A stretch of DNA of 64,000 nt from Acidobacteriota bacterium. GTDB taxonomy: Bacteria > Acidobacteriota > Terriglobia > Acidiferrales > UBA7541. The stretch lies in contig JABCYZ010000001.1 of the NCBI GenBank assembly GCA_013289955.1, forward strand, positions 186,001-250,000. Direction: 5' to 3'. The position numbers and the translations under genes are program-made. The notes under the pieces were generated by a model that was not told where the DNA came from, made no database searches, and worked only from the letters and a program-made list of their open reading frames with translations. Positions within the stretch are counted from its first letter, which is position 1, and each line of letters starts with the position of its first letter. This document shows, one piece after another, positions 54,146-63,209 of this stretch.

Positions 54146-55284
54146 CACGCGCGGGCGGCGGCGCTCTGTTCTAGGACGCGCCGGTAGTAGGACTCGTAGG
54201 CGGGGATGACGTCGTTGGCGCAGAATTTGCGCTTGGCGTCGAGGCGGGCGCGCTGGCCCATTTCGCGGCCGCGGTCGGCTCGGGAGAGGATTTCGATGGC
54301 GTAGTCGGCCGCGGTTTTTACGTCGCCAGGTTCGACCAGAAAGCCGTCAATGCCATGTTCTACGACTTCGGGGACGCCGCCGACGTTGGTGGCGATGACG
54401 GGGACTTCGCAGGCCATGGCTTCGAGGGCGGCCAAGCCGAAGGATTCAAGTTGCGAGGGCATCAGGAAAAGATCGGCTACGGAAAGCTTTTCGTAGACTC
54501 CGTTTTGCTTCCCAGTAAAAATTACGTCTTTTTGCAGACGCTTTTTGCGGACCAGGTACTCCGCGGCGCCGCGGTCCGGACCATCGCCCATGAGGACGAG
54601 TTTGGCAGGCATTTTGGCGCGGACCAGGGCGAAGATTTCGACCACGTCCGTGAGGCGTTTTACGGGACGGAAATTGGAGAGGTGCATGAGGATAGGCTCA
54701 CCGTTAGGAGCCCACTGTTCGCGGAGGCCGGGTTGCGGTTTGCGCGTGTACAGATCGCAATTCACAAAATTGGGGATGACTTCGATCGGGCGCTTGATGT
54801 CGAACTCTTTGATGGTTTGGTTCAGGAGATAGCCGGAGATGGCGGTGACGCCGTCGCTTTGCTCGATGGAAAATTTGGTGATAGGGAGATAGCTGCGGTT
54901 GCTGCCGACCAGAGTGATGTCGGTGCCGTGGAGCGTGGTGATGAAAGGCAGCCTGCGCGGAGCGGCCATGGAACGCGCGAGCATGGCGCTGACGGAATGA
55001 GGGATAGCGTAGTGGACGTGGAGAAGGTCCAGCGATTCGGACTCGAAAACTTCGAGCATTTTAGTGGCGAGGGCCAGCGTGTAGGGCGGGTGATCGAAGA
55101 GGGGGTAGCTGGCGACTTCAACTTCGTGAAAATGGATGTGCGGGTCGTTGGGGTTCATGCGGATGGGCGGGGCGTAGCTGATGAAATGGATGTCGTGGCC
55201 GCGCGCGGCAAGTTCCTGGCCGAGCTCCGTGGCAACGACGCCGGAACCGCCGTAGGTGGGATAGCAGGTGATGCCGATTTTCAT
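54145..55284 (-). CDS. bshA: N-acetyl-alpha-D-glucosaminyl L-malate synthase
   Basis: BshA joins UDP-GlcNAc and L-malate in the first step of bacillithiol synthesis. The 379-residue GT4 enzyme starts [20 protein letters not shown], the [11 protein letters not shown] signature of BshA, and has [39 protein letters not shown], and the GT4 donor motif in [24 protein letters not shown] sequence near residue 280. Related genes bshB and bshC are not in the window. The gene is divergent from the SDR gene. Confidence 0.94.
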   Translation of the reverse strand: MKIGITCYPTYGGSGVVATELGQELAARGHDIHFISYAPPIRMNPNDPHIHFHEVEVASYPLFDHPPYTLALATKMLEVFESESLDLLHVHYAIPHSVSAMLARSMAAPRRLPFITTLHGTDITLVGSNRSYLPITKFSIEQSDGVTAISGYLLNQTIKEFDIKRPIEVIPNFVNCDLYTRKPQPGLREQWAPNGEPILMHLSNFRPVKRLTDVVEIFALVRAKMPAKLVLMGDGPDRGAAEYLVRKKRLQKDVIFTGKQNGVYEKLSVADLFLMPSQLESFGLAALEAMACEVPVIATNVGGVPEVVEHGIDGFLVEPGDVKTAADYAIEILSRADRGREMGQRARLDAKRKFCANDVIPAYESYYRRVLEQSAAARA

Positions 55285-55462
55285 GAAAGAGGATCTCCGC
55301 CGCCCTCAGTTGTCAATCGTGCGCAGATGAGGCAGCATTCTAGCGGCAAACGGCACCGTTGCGGGATTTCTGCATCTCTCGCGCACACTGACCGGTGATG
55401 CGCGGCTAGCCTCTGGACGAGGCCGCAAAGGCACTCCATTAGACGCGGGAGGGGGCAAATCC

Positions 55463-56227
55463 GTGACACGACTGGCAGGGAAGGTAGCCCTGATTACGGG
55501 TGGGGGGACGGGGATTGGGCGGGCGATCGCGCTGGCGTTTGCGAGGGAAGGGGCGAAGGTTGCTGTGGCGGGACGGCGCAAAGACAAGCTGGAGGAGACT
55601 TTGCGCGAACTGGAAAAGCAGGGAGGCCATGGACTGGCGATCGCCTGCGACGTGTCCCGGGAACGGGACGCGCAGCGCGCAGTGCAGGAGACGGCGAAAA
55701 TCTTCGGGAAGATGAATGTGCTGGTGAACAACGCCGGCGTTCTGCACGTGGCTACGATTGAGGGGACCAGCGAACAGCAGTGGGACAAGCTGATGACCAT
55801 CAATTTGAAGGGGCCGTTCTTGATGTGTAAAGCGGCGTTGCTCGAGTTTCGCAAGGCCGGAGGCGGTGCGATTGTGAATGTGGGGTCGGTGCTCGGGTTG
55901 GTGGCGATGAAGGATCGCGCGGCGTACTGCGCTTCAAAGGGTGGAGTGACTTTGCTGACAAAGGCGGTGGCGCTGGACTACGCGCATGAAAATGTGCGGT
56001 CGAATTGTATTTGTCCGTCGATTGTCGAGACGGAATTGGTGCAGGGACTTTTTGCAGCTTCCGAAGAGGGAAAAGCCCTGCGCCAGGCGAGGATCGGACA
56101 GATTCCGCTCGGGCGAATGGGACGCCCCGAAGATGTGGCGGAGATGGCGGTGTTCCTGGCGTCGGAGGAATCGAGCTGGCTGACGGGCGCGGCAGTGCCG
56201 CTGGATGGCGGGCTTTCGGCATACTGA
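55463..56227 (+). CDS. short-chain dehydrogenase/reductase
   Basis: The 254-residue protein is a classical SDR. It has the cofactor loop ALITGGGTGIGRAIALAFA, the NNAG motif in LVNNAGVLHVATIEG, the catalytic Ser in IVNVGSVLGLVA and the YxxxK pair in AAYCASKGGVTLL. An Arg-rich GRRKDK after strand 2 suggests NADP(H). The C-terminal ESSWLTGAAVPLDGGLSAY is typical of the FabG-like group. The start is GTG 55463. It is followed after 55 bp by a thioesterase. Confidence 0.94.
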   Translation: MTRLAGKVALITGGGTGIGRAIALAFAREGAKVAVAGRRKDKLEETLRELEKQGGHGLAIACDVSRERDAQRAVQETAKIFGKMNVLVNNAGVLHVATIEGTSEQQWDKLMTINLKGPFLMCKAALLEFRKAGGGAIVNVGSVLGLVAMKDRAAYCASKGGVTLLTKAVALDYAHENVRSNCICPSIVETELVQGLFAASEEGKALRQARIGQIPLGRMGRPEDVAEMAVFLASEESSWLTGAAVPLDGGLSAY

Positions 56228-56282
56228 GAGTTTTAGCGACGAGGGCCATTGGCCGAGGTAGCGAAGGGAGCAAGACAAGTTT

Positions 56283-56732
56283 ATGGTCTCGGAATTGTTC
56301 AATGATTTGAAGAAGTATGAGGCGGCGCTGCGGCGGAAAACGAACGTAACCGGGGCGACTTCGCTGCTGGGTTTAAAGCTCGAGAGCCTGGAGAAGGGGC
56401 GGGTCGTTTTCACGATGAGGGTAAAGCCGAGGCACAAACAGCTTCACGGCGTGGTGCACGGAGGCGTCCTGGCGACGGTTGCCGATACCGTTGCAGCCAT
56501 CGCGGCGTATACAACTGTTCCCAAGGGTACGGAGATCGCCACCGTAGAACTGAAAATCAATTTTCTAGAGGCCGTGCCAGGCGGGCGAATCAAAGCTGAA
56601 GGGCGTGTCTTGCGAACCGGACGAAATTTCGTCGTTACCGAATGCGAGATTCACAAAGAGGACGGCACACTGGCAGCCAAAGCGCTGCTCACGTTCGGCG
56701 CTGCGAGGGGCCATTCGATCAGCCCGCAGTGA
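56283..56732 (+). CDS. PaaI-type hotdog-fold thioesterase
   Basis: The 149-residue protein has the central helix and active-site region HGVVHGGVLATVADTVAAIA with the catalytic Asp-type position and a Gly-rich turn, then VELKINFLEAVPGGRIKAEG. It is a 4HBT/PaaI-like acyl-CoA thioesterase of unknown substrate. It follows the SDR gene on the same strand, and a joint role in acyl-CoA turnover is possible but not shown. Confidence 0.9.
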   Translation: MVSELFNDLKKYEAALRRKTNVTGATSLLGLKLESLEKGRVVFTMRVKPRHKQLHGVVHGGVLATVADTVAAIAAYTTVPKGTEIATVELKINFLEAVPGGRIKAEGRVLRTGRNFVVTECEIHKEDGTLAAKALLTFGAARGHSISPQ

Positions 56733-56811
56733 CTCTTCCGGTCAGAGGGAAGAAGTTCAACAGTTAGATGTTAGAACCGGTGCAAGAGCCGAACAGGAAG
56801 GGCCGGAGCGA

Positions 56812-57147
56812 CTATTCGTCGCCGCCGGCTGCAGCCTCTTCGCCGTCCTTGTGAACGTATTTGATTACACGTTTGAAGATGAGCAGATTCGGACTGCCTT
56901 GCCGCGTGAGCTTGATGCAATCGCGATCGTACCACTCGACCGTGCCGCGAAGTGATTCGCCAGTGTCGAGAACCACGACCATCGGTGTATGACCTTGCAT
57001 CTGCTTGACCCAATAGAAGTTTTCGGCGTGGGTCGTCTCCGGGGGGGCAGGTTTCTTACTAGGAGCGGGGCCGTTGTGAGAGATTCTTTGCGGCGGCTGC
57101 TCCTTCACGTCCGGAAATCCCGGGCGAAACATCCTGCGGTTCACCAT
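56812..57147 (-). CDS. Hfq-like RNA-binding protein (divergent Sm fold)
   Basis: The 111-residue protein has an N-terminal disordered extension rich in Pro and Lys (about 1-45). An Sm-like core follows: ENFYWVKQMQGHTPMVVVLD, SLRGTVEWYDRDCIKLTR, and LLIFKRVIKYVHK. It matches Hfq in order and spacing of Sm1 and Sm2. The usual YKHA in Sm2 reads FKRV, and the long N-terminus is unusual. An acidic tail (GEEAAAGGDE) closes the protein. It likely binds small RNAs. It lies downstream of holB on the same strand, 145 bp away. Confidence 0.82.
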   Translation of the reverse strand: MVNRRMFRPGFPDVKEQPPQRISHNGPAPSKKPAPPETTHAENFYWVKQMQGHTPMVVVLDTGESLRGTVEWYDRDCIKLTRQGSPNLLIFKRVIKYVHKDGEEAAAGGDE

Positions 57148-57292
57148 GACTTCTCCTTGCAGCTAACGGTGGGGTGAGTTCATTGGGTGAGATGCATGGG
57201 TACGCCGCCGGGTTACAGTCAGGAACAGAAAAAATTGACATCGAACTGGCTGAAAGAAAAGGGACTAAACAGCGCGGTTGTGCAAGAAAACT

Positions 57293-58396
57293 CTACGATT
57301 CTGGTGCAAGCGAGGTGGCCAATGCGTCCAGGCCGAGCTGGCGATTCAAGTTGCGCCGCGCGCCCGCATGCAGCCCGTCGAAACCGGCGATGGCGCGCAT
57401 AACCCACCGGGAATCAATGGAGTGGGCCAGCGCGGCGAGCTCTTTGGCAAGCGCAACATTTCGCAGGGCTGGTTCCTTTATGCCGGAAGTAAGCTCCAGG
57501 AGATCGGAAAGCAAGCCGTAGAAGGTGCCGAGCTGGTCTTCGAAGCTCGATTCGCGGTCTTTGGCGAGGGCGGAAGTCGAGGCGAAAAGCGGAGCGAAGC
57601 CCTGACCATGCGCGGCGCGCTCGAGGATACGCAGGGCGTTGCGGCGGCGGTCGGCGGTTTCTTCGACATTCATTTCCATGGCCAGGCCGGGGCTGCCTTC
57701 GGCCAGCTGGGCAGCGAGTTTGCGATCGGATGGTTTGCGATCCGTTTTATCCTTGAGAATGTTTTCCACGTCCGGCTGCGAGAGCGGAGCGAAATGAAAT
57801 TGCAGGCAGCGTGAGACGATGGTGGGGAGCAGCGCATATGGCGACGGTGCAGTCAAGATAAGCGTGGCGGAGCCGGGCGGTTCTTCCAGGATCTTAAGGA
57901 AAACGTTGGCTACGTTCCAATGCATGGTTTCCGCGCCATCCAGGATGAAGACTCGCCGGCGGCCCATCGGCTGGAAGTACGCGGCGCGCTGAACGGCGCG
58001 GAGTTGGCCGATGCGCAGCATGGGCCGCGCCACGGGACTCTTTAGTCGGACGGGGTCGGGGACGAGAGCCCAAACGTCGGGATGCGTTTGCAAGATGAGA
58101 GGGATGCGCTCGACGGTGGCGGCGTCGGCGCTTTCGCCACGTTCGGCGAGACCTAGTTCGATGAGGTGTTCGGGGTCCGCGAGCAGCGCGACGCGCCTGC
58201 AGGTTTCGCACTCGCCGCAGAAGTCGTCTTTCAGGCGCTCGCAGTTGGCGGCCTGTGCGAACATTCGCGCGAGCGTGTATTTACCGAGGCCGCGTGGACC
58301 GCTGAAAAGCAGGGCATGGGGAACCCGCTCGCTGCGCAGAGCGCCGCGCAGGGCAGCGACGATTCGTTCGTTGCCGAGGAATTCAGAGAAGCCCAT
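57293..58396 (-). CDS. holB: DNA polymerase III delta' subunit
   Basis: The 367-residue protein is part of the clamp loader. It has Walker A in LLFSGPRGLGKYTLARMF, the zinc module cysteines in ANCERLKDDFCGECETCRRV, the sensor/Walker B region RRVFILDGAETMHWNVANVF with LKILEEPPGSATLILTA, and the arginine sensor in LPTIVSRCLQFHF. It starts only 3 bp behind tmk and ends 145 bp before the Hfq-like gene. The tmk-holB order is widely conserved. Confidence 0.94.
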   Translation of the reverse strand: MGFSEFLGNERIVAALRGALRSERVPHALLFSGPRGLGKYTLARMFAQAANCERLKDDFCGECETCRRVALLADPEHLIELGLAERGESADAATVERIPLILQTHPDVWALVPDPVRLKSPVARPMLRIGQLRAVQRAAYFQPMGRRRVFILDGAETMHWNVANVFLKILEEPPGSATLILTAPSPYALLPTIVSRCLQFHFAPLSQPDVENILKDKTDRKPSDRKLAAQLAEGSPGLAMEMNVEETADRRRNALRILERAAHGQGFAPLFASTSALAKDRESSFEDQLGTFYGLLSDLLELTSGIKEPALRNVALAKELAALAHSIDSRWVMRAIAGFDGLHAGARRNLNRQLGLDALATSLAPES

Positions 58397-58399
58397 CGG

Positions 58400-59104
58400 T
58401 CAGTGGCCTCCCTTTTCGACGGGCTGCGAAAGAACTTGCAAGACGGCAGCGAGAATTTCCGTGGCGATATGCTTTTGAGGGCGCATCGAGCCGCGCGTTT
58501 CGTCGAAGCAGGGAATGGTCGCCCAGTTGGGACGGCGCGAAAGCTGATCGTACATGGCGGAGGCGTCTTCAAGATGGCGTAGGCTGGCTTCCTGCAAGTC
58601 TTGCTTAACCCTTGTGTAGCTGCGGGCGGATTTGCGCGCAACGAGTTCCTGGGCTTGTCGGGGAGGGACTCGGAGATAGAGCACCATGGTTTCTCGCGGC
58701 AGATTGTAGATGTTGTATTCCAAATGCTCGATCCATGAGACGAAAGCCGTACGATCCGCGGCAGGGGCCCGGGCCGTTTGATGGGCAAGATTCGAACCGA
58801 TGTAGCGGTCGGCGAGCACGATTTTGCCCAGTTTCAGGGCTGTCTCCAGGCGGAATTTGGCTTCGAAGCGATCGCCTGCATAGAGCAGCGCGCTGAAGTG
58901 CGGGTCAACCGTTTCCAGCACGCCGAAATCGCCGTTCAGGAACTGGCCGACCATTTTGCCGAACCAGGAATCGTATTGCGGGAAACCGGTGGAAAAAACG
59001 GAGTGGCCGGCCGCGACCAGGGCTTTTTCAAGCAGTTCGACTTGCGTGCGTTTGCCGCTGCCGTCAATGCCCTCGATGGCGATGAGTTTTCCCGGCGAAG
59101 TCAT
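58400..59104 (-). CDS. tmk: thymidylate kinase
   Basis: Tmk phosphorylates dTMP to dTDP. In 234 residues it has the P-loop in IAIEGIDGSGKRTQVELLEK, the DRYIGSN motif in KIVLADRYIGSNLAHQTA, and a LID region (about 150-170) with basic residues in ARKSARSYTRVKQDL. It is longer than the E. coli enzyme (213). The gene is first of the tmk-holB pair and divergent from yggS. Confidence 0.92.
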   Translation of the reverse strand: MTSPGKLIAIEGIDGSGKRTQVELLEKALVAAGHSVFSTGFPQYDSWFGKMVGQFLNGDFGVLETVDPHFSALLYAGDRFEAKFRLETALKLGKIVLADRYIGSNLAHQTARAPAADRTAFVSWIEHLEYNIYNLPRETMVLYLRVPPRQAQELVARKSARSYTRVKQDLQEASLRHLEDASAMYDQLSRRPNWATIPCFDETRGSMRPQKHIATEILAAVLQVLSQPVEKGGH

Positions 59105-59183
59105 GTCTGAAAGCCAGTCTAACCGCAGACCCTCAACGCCGCAACGCTGCGCGTGCTAGGATTTGAGTTCGAACCATTTCTAT

Positions 59184-59900
59184 ATGGCGACGACCTCGAT
59201 CCGAGACAACCTGTTGCGGCTAGAAGAACGAATCTCTGCCGCTGCGCGGCGAGCCGGACGATCAAGCGGCGAGATTACCCTGATTGGGGTTTCGAAAACG
59301 CATCCGGCCGAGGCTATTCGCGAGGCTTATGATGCCGGATTGCGGCATTTTGGTGAAAACCGCGTGCAGGAGTGGGAAGGCAAGCAGGCCGGCATTCAGG
59401 GTTTGGGTGCGAAGTGGCATCTCATCGGGCATTTGCAGAGCAACAAGGCGGCGAGGGCCGCAAAGCTGTTCCATAGCATCGATTCCGTGGATGATTTTCC
59501 GCTGGCGGAACGGCTGGATCGTGCAAGAAGCGAATCGGGTGTAACCGAGAGGATACGCGTGCTCATCGAAGTACACATCGCCAAGGAAGAGGCGAAGAGC
59601 GGAACCGCCATCGAGGAACTTCCTGCTTTGGTGGAGAAAATCGTGGCGTTGCCGAAGCTGGAGTTGGCGGGGCTCATGTGCATCCCGCCATTTGCGGAGA
59701 ATAGGGAAGAGGCCCGGCCGCATTTCAGGCGACTGCGAGAATTGCGCGACGGTTTGGCGAAGCGGCTGGCCTGCGTGCTGCCGGTATTGTCGATGGGGAT
59801 GTCGCACGATTTTGAAGTGGCGATCGAAGAGGGCGCGACCGAAGTGCGCGTGGGCACGGCGTTATTTGGAACGCGCGGCACAATGAAAGCTGGCCAATGA
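59184..59900 (+). CDS. PLP homeostasis protein (YggS/PROSC family)
   Basis: The protein binds pyridoxal phosphate and controls its free level; no catalytic activity is known for the family. The PLP-binding Lys is in LIGVSKTHPAEAIREAYDAG. GLRHFGENRVQEWEGKQ and KWHLIGHLQSNKA are conserved, and SMGMSHDFEVAIEEGATEVR and VGTALFGTRG lie near the C-terminus. At 238 residues it matches the usual length. ATG 59184 is preferred over an in-frame codon 21 bp upstream. Confidence 0.94.
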   Translation: MATTSIRDNLLRLEERISAAARRAGRSSGEITLIGVSKTHPAEAIREAYDAGLRHFGENRVQEWEGKQAGIQGLGAKWHLIGHLQSNKAARAAKLFHSIDSVDDFPLAERLDRARSESGVTERIRVLIEVHIAKEEAKSGTAIEELPALVEKIVALPKLELAGLMCIPPFAENREEARPHFRRLRELRDGLAKRLACVLPVLSMGMSHDFEVAIEEGATEVRVGTALFGTRGTMKAGQ

Positions 59901-59918
59901 TCTTCACGGGGGATGGGG

Positions 59919-60977
59919 ATGAAGCTGTTTAGTCCATTTCGGGTGCGAGAGATCGAACTAAAGAACCGGATTGTGGTTTCGCCGATGTGCGAGTACTCGG
60001 CGAAAGACGGCCATCCGCAGGCGTGGCATCTTGTGCATCTGGGGAGCAGAGCGATCGGCGGCGCCGGGCTGGTGTTTACGGAGGCGAGCGCCGTTGAGAA
60101 GCGGGGGCGAATTTCTTCGGCGGACACGGGGATTTACGAAGATGCGCACGTCGAATCCTGGCGGCCCATTGTTGAATTCGTTCGATCGCATGGCGCAGCT
60201 CCGGGAATGCAACTCGCGCACGCGGGTAGGAAGGCGAGCACCCTGCCTCCCTGGATGGGAGGGAAGCCTGTCGCTGTCCGAGATGGCGGGTGGGAGCCCG
60301 TTGGGCCGAGTGCGCTGGCCTTCGATGAGGGCTATAACGCGCCGCACGCGTTGTCCGCGAGCGAGATTGCGGAGATCGTCGGGGCATTCAAGAAGTCCGC
60401 GGAACGCGCGCTGGCGGCTGGCTTTGAGGTTATCGAGATTCATGCCGCGCACGGATATTTGCTGCACCAATTTTTGTCTCCGCTTTCGAACGCGCGGACG
60501 GATGAGTACGGCGGCAAATTTGAAAACCGCATTCGACTGGCGATGCAGGTCGTGCGCGCGGTGCGGGAAGTCTGGCCGCAGCGATTGCCGCTTTTTGTGC
60601 GCGTGTCGGCTACGGATTGGAAAGAGGGCGGTTGGGATTTGGCACAGACGATTGTGCTGGCCCGGGAGTTGAAGCCGCTCGGCGTGGATTTGATAGACGC
60701 CTCCAGCGGAGGAACGGCGCTCGGAGTGAAAATTCCTTTGGGCCCGGGATATCAAACCGTATTTGCGGAGGCGATTAGGAAGGAAGCTGGCATTTCCACG
60801 GGCGCGGTTGGCATGATTACCGAGCCCATACAAGCGGAAACGATTCTGGCGACCGAGCAGGCCGACCTGGTTTTTCTCGCCCGCGAATTGCTGCGCGATC
60901 CGTATTGGCCGAGGCGCGCGGCGAAGGTTCTGGATGTGAAGATCAAAGCCCCTGTGCAATATGAACGGGCCTGGTGA
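59919..60977 (+). CDS. NADH:flavin oxidoreductase, YqjM-like Old Yellow Enzyme
   Basis: The FMN enzyme of about 352 residues reduces activated C=C bonds. It has LFSPFRVREIELKNRIVVSP at the start, MCEYSAKDGHPQAWHLVHLG with the Cys that marks the YqjM subgroup, and MQLAHAGRKAST. IEIHAAHGYLLHQFLSPLSN holds the catalytic His pair and RTDEYGGKFENRIR follows. The late VGMITEPIQAETILA and LARELLRDPYWP complete the barrel. An in-frame ATG lies 6 bp upstream, but GGGGG is better spaced for 59919. The DUF167 gene overlaps its last 17 bp. Confidence 0.94.
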   Translation: MKLFSPFRVREIELKNRIVVSPMCEYSAKDGHPQAWHLVHLGSRAIGGAGLVFTEASAVEKRGRISSADTGIYEDAHVESWRPIVEFVRSHGAAPGMQLAHAGRKASTLPPWMGGKPVAVRDGGWEPVGPSALAFDEGYNAPHALSASEIAEIVGAFKKSAERALAAGFEVIEIHAAHGYLLHQFLSPLSNARTDEYGGKFENRIRLAMQVVRAVREVWPQRLPLFVRVSATDWKEGGWDLAQTIVLARELKPLGVDLIDASSGGTALGVKIPLGPGYQTVFAEAIRKEAGISTGAVGMITEPIQAETILATEQADLVFLARELLRDPYWPRRAAKVLDVKIKAPVQYERAW

Positions 60978-61287
60978 ACGCTTGATGTTCCCGGAAGTCG
61001 CGGAGAATCTGGCAGCCGGAACAGTCTCGTTTGCGGTTCGCGTGCAGCCCCGGGCGAGCGCGGACGAAATCGTTGGAGTGATAGATGGCGCTCTCAGGAT
61101 ACGGCTGCAGGCGCCGGCCTTCGAAAACCGGGCGAACGAGGCGCTGGTCGAATTCCTCGCGTATCTTTTGAAAACACCCAAGTCGGCTGTTAGAATTCTT
61201 GCAGGCGAGCGCAGCCGCACCAAGCGCATCGAAATTCGTGGCGTGTCGAAACAGCAGGTGCTGGGGCTTCTGGCGCACGACGCGTAA
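60961..61287 (+). CDS. DUF167 (YggU) family protein
   Basis: The 108-residue protein has the small DUF167 fold: SFAVRVQPRASADEIVGVID, LRIRLQAPAFENRANEALVE and KSAVRILAGERSRTKRIEIR. The function of the family is unknown. The ATG at 60961 lies inside the end of the Old Yellow Enzyme gene, so translation is coupled. An alternative start at 60985 would shorten the protein by eight residues. Confidence 0.87.
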   Translation: MNGPGERLMFPEVAENLAAGTVSFAVRVQPRASADEIVGVIDGALRIRLQAPAFENRANEALVEFLAYLLKTPKSAVRILAGERSRTKRIEIRGVSKQQVLGLLAHDA

Positions 61288-61335
61288 CCGCCCGCAGTTC
61301 TGAAACTCGGCGAATAGACTGGACGTCATCTGAAC

Positions 61336-62514
61336 ATGAGCGTTGATATCAGCGGGATACAGAGCGATCTGCGAGCCGCGAAGCTGGACGGCTGGCTGTT
61401 CTACGACTTTCGCGGGCGCGATCCCATCGCGCACGGGATTCTCGAACTTCCTCCGGGGATGCGCACGCGGCGCTGGTATTACTTTGTGCCGGCCAAAGGT
61501 GCCCCGCGCAAGCTAGTGCACAAAATCGAGACAGAATCGCTTGCGGCGTTGCCGGGTGAAACGCTGTTCTATGCCGGGCAAGAAGAGCTGAGAAAGAACC
61601 TCGGCAAACTTCTGGGGCGCGCGAAGAACTTAGCGATGCAGTATTCGCCAAAGAACGCAATTCCTTATGTGGCGATGGTGGACGCAGGGACGATTGAACT
61701 TGTGCGCAGCGCCGGCACGAAGGTGGTGAGTTCCGCCGATCTGGTTCAGAAATATGAAGCGTGCTGGAGCCCGGCGCAGCTGGAATCCCACCTGGCGGCG
61801 GGCGCGGTGATAGACCGCGTGGTGCGCGAAGCCTTTCAGCTTGCCGCCAAAAACGTGCGCGAGAAAAAGAAGTTCACGGAATACGATTTAAAGCTGTGGA
61901 TTCTTAAGGAATTTGAGACGGCTGGCATCACGCTGGAGAACGGGCCGGATATCGCCGTCGGTCCGCACGCGAGCGATCCGCACTACGGGCCAACGCCGGA
62001 GAGCGCGTCGCCGATTCGCGAAGGAGATCTGCTGCTGCTGGACGTCTGGGGAAAAACGAAAGTGGCGGGCAGCGTCTATTACGACATCACCTGGGTTGGG
62101 TATCTCGGCGCGAAAGTGCCGGAAAAGATCGCCAAGATTTTTGGAATCGTTCGCGAGGCTCGAGACAAAGCCATCGAGCTGATTCAATCCAGTGTCGCAG
62201 CAGGCAAGCCGCTCGAGGGATGGCAAGTGGACAAGGCCGCGCGCAAAGTGATCGAAAAGGCCGGTTACGGCAAATACTTTTTTCATCGCACCGGCCATAA
62301 CATCGGCCAGTCGGTGCACGGCAACGGCGTCAACATGGACGGGCTCGAGACGCACGACGTGCGGCACCTGATTCCGAAGACATGCAATTCGATCGAGCCG
62401 GGAATCTATCTGCCTGAGTTTGGCATCCGGAGCGAAGTGAATGTGTACGTTGGTGAAAAAGAGGCGCGCATCACGGGAGCCGTACAGAAAGAGGTTTTGG
62501 CGTTGCTGGCCTAG
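61336..62514 (+). CDS. M24 family metallopeptidase (Xaa-Pro aminopeptidase-like)
   Basis: The 392-residue protein has a creatinase-like N-terminal domain (about 1-150) and a pita-bread C-terminal domain. All five metal ligands are present: Asp in LLLLDVWGKTK, Asp in VYYDITWVG, His in KYFFHRTGHNIGQSVHG, Glu in NSIEPGIYLPEFG and Glu in GIRSEVNVYV. It likely hydrolyses Xaa-Pro peptides with manganese or cobalt. It starts 48 bp after DUF167 and is followed by two small membrane protein genes. Confidence 0.93.
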   Translation: MSVDISGIQSDLRAAKLDGWLFYDFRGRDPIAHGILELPPGMRTRRWYYFVPAKGAPRKLVHKIETESLAALPGETLFYAGQEELRKNLGKLLGRAKNLAMQYSPKNAIPYVAMVDAGTIELVRSAGTKVVSSADLVQKYEACWSPAQLESHLAAGAVIDRVVREAFQLAAKNVREKKKFTEYDLKLWILKEFETAGITLENGPDIAVGPHASDPHYGPTPESASPIREGDLLLLDVWGKTKVAGSVYYDITWVGYLGAKVPEKIAKIFGIVREARDKAIELIQSSVAAGKPLEGWQVDKAARKVIEKAGYGKYFFHRTGHNIGQSVHGNGVNMDGLETHDVRHLIPKTCNSIEPGIYLPEFGIRSEVNVYVGEKEARITGAVQKEVLALLA

Positions 62515-62529
62515 ATCAAACGGATTCTT

Positions 62530-63018
62530 GTGAACGAGCACACGGAACAAAACATGGCAGACGAAAGCACGGGAGGCGGGGCAACCCCCCAGCCTGCTCC
62601 GAGCGAACTCGCTCCCACGGAACATGCTCCGAGCGAACTTCCTCAGAGGGGCGAGGCGCTGGCGTTTGCGATTGGTGTTGCAGGATGGCTTGTTCCGGGA
62701 TTGGGTCACGCGCTTCAAAAAATGTGGGGCCGGGCTCTCGGCTGTTTTCTGACGGTAGGGGCTCTGGTTTTTCTAGGCGTTGGAATGCGCGGCAACGTAT
62801 TCAGTTCCGAGGGCGGGGACGCGTTTGGAATTCTCGGCTATGTGGCCGATCTGGGCACAGGATCGTTTTATTTCGCGGCGCGGGCGCTCGAAACGCAAGG
62901 TTCGGATGTCGCGCACGCTGAAGGCGACTACGGAACGAGATTTCTTGCGGCAGCCGGTGTGCTGAACCTGCTGGCCGCGCTGCACGCCTATGAAGCGGCG
63001 CGAGGGCGGAAGGCGTGA
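62530..63018 (+). CDS. small membrane protein, DUF6677-like
   Basis: The 162-residue protein has a soluble N-terminus with a repeated Ala-Pro-Ser-Glu-Leu word, then LAFAIGVAGWLVPGLGHALQ as first helix and two or three more helices (GCFLTVGALVFLGVGMRG, FLAAAGVLNLLAALHAY). The WLVPGLGHxxQxxWGR start of the first helix resembles DUF6677 proteins of acidobacteria, but that recall needs a search. GTG 62530 and ATG 62554 are both possible starts. The next gene overlaps by 4 bp. Confidence 0.7.
   Translation: MNEHTEQNMADESTGGGATPQPAPSELAPTEHAPSELPQRGEALAFAIGVAGWLVPGLGHALQKMWGRALGCFLTVGALVFLGVGMRGNVFSSEGGDAFGILGYVADLGTGSFYFAARALETQGSDVAHAEGDYGTRFLAAAGVLNLLAALHAYEAARGRKA
62595..62639 (+). repeat. short direct repeat inside a coding region
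   Basis: TGCTCCGAGCGAACT occurs at 62595-62609 and again at 62625-62639, exactly 30 bp apart and in frame. It encodes the repeated Ala-Pro-Ser-Glu-Leu in the N-terminus of the membrane protein gene. Confidence 0.8.
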
Positions 63019-63209
63019 TTCTGGCGATCGCGTTTACCCTCAGCCACTTTCAGTCAATGACGCTTTTCGCGCTGCTCATTTCGGTGGCGTTCGGATTTCT
63101 GAGCCGCCGCCGGACAAACGAACGCGTAAAATACATCATCTGGTCGCTGTTTCTGTTCCTGCTGATAGGTGTGGGGATTGGCTGGGCGATGTATCCCTTC
63201 TCGAGGTAA
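63015..63209 (+). CDS. small two-helix membrane protein
   Basis: The 64-residue protein has two hydrophobic helices (AIAFTLSHFQSMTLFALLIS and IIWSLFLFLLIGVGIGWAMY) separated by a basic loop with RRRTNERVK. The positive-inside pattern suggests that the loop is cytoplasmic. It overlaps the preceding gene by 4 bp (translational coupling). Family unknown. Confidence 0.68.
   Translation: MILAIAFTLSHFQSMTLFALLISVAFGFLSRRRTNERVKYIIWSLFLFLLIGVGIGWAMYPFSR

Noticed and set aside
57187..57402. 71-codon plus-strand frame between the Hfq-like gene and holB
   Set aside because: It overlaps the end of holB, turns into Arg-rich sequence and has no supporting signals, although its first 40 residues look mildly protein-like.
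59958..61229. 423-codon minus-strand frame opposite the Old Yellow Enzyme gene
   Set aside because: The composition is strongly biased to Arg, and the plus strand encodes two recognised families over the same region.
62595..62639. CRISPR-like repeat
   Set aside because: Only two 15 bp copies, inside a coding region and in frame, with no further units or cas genes.
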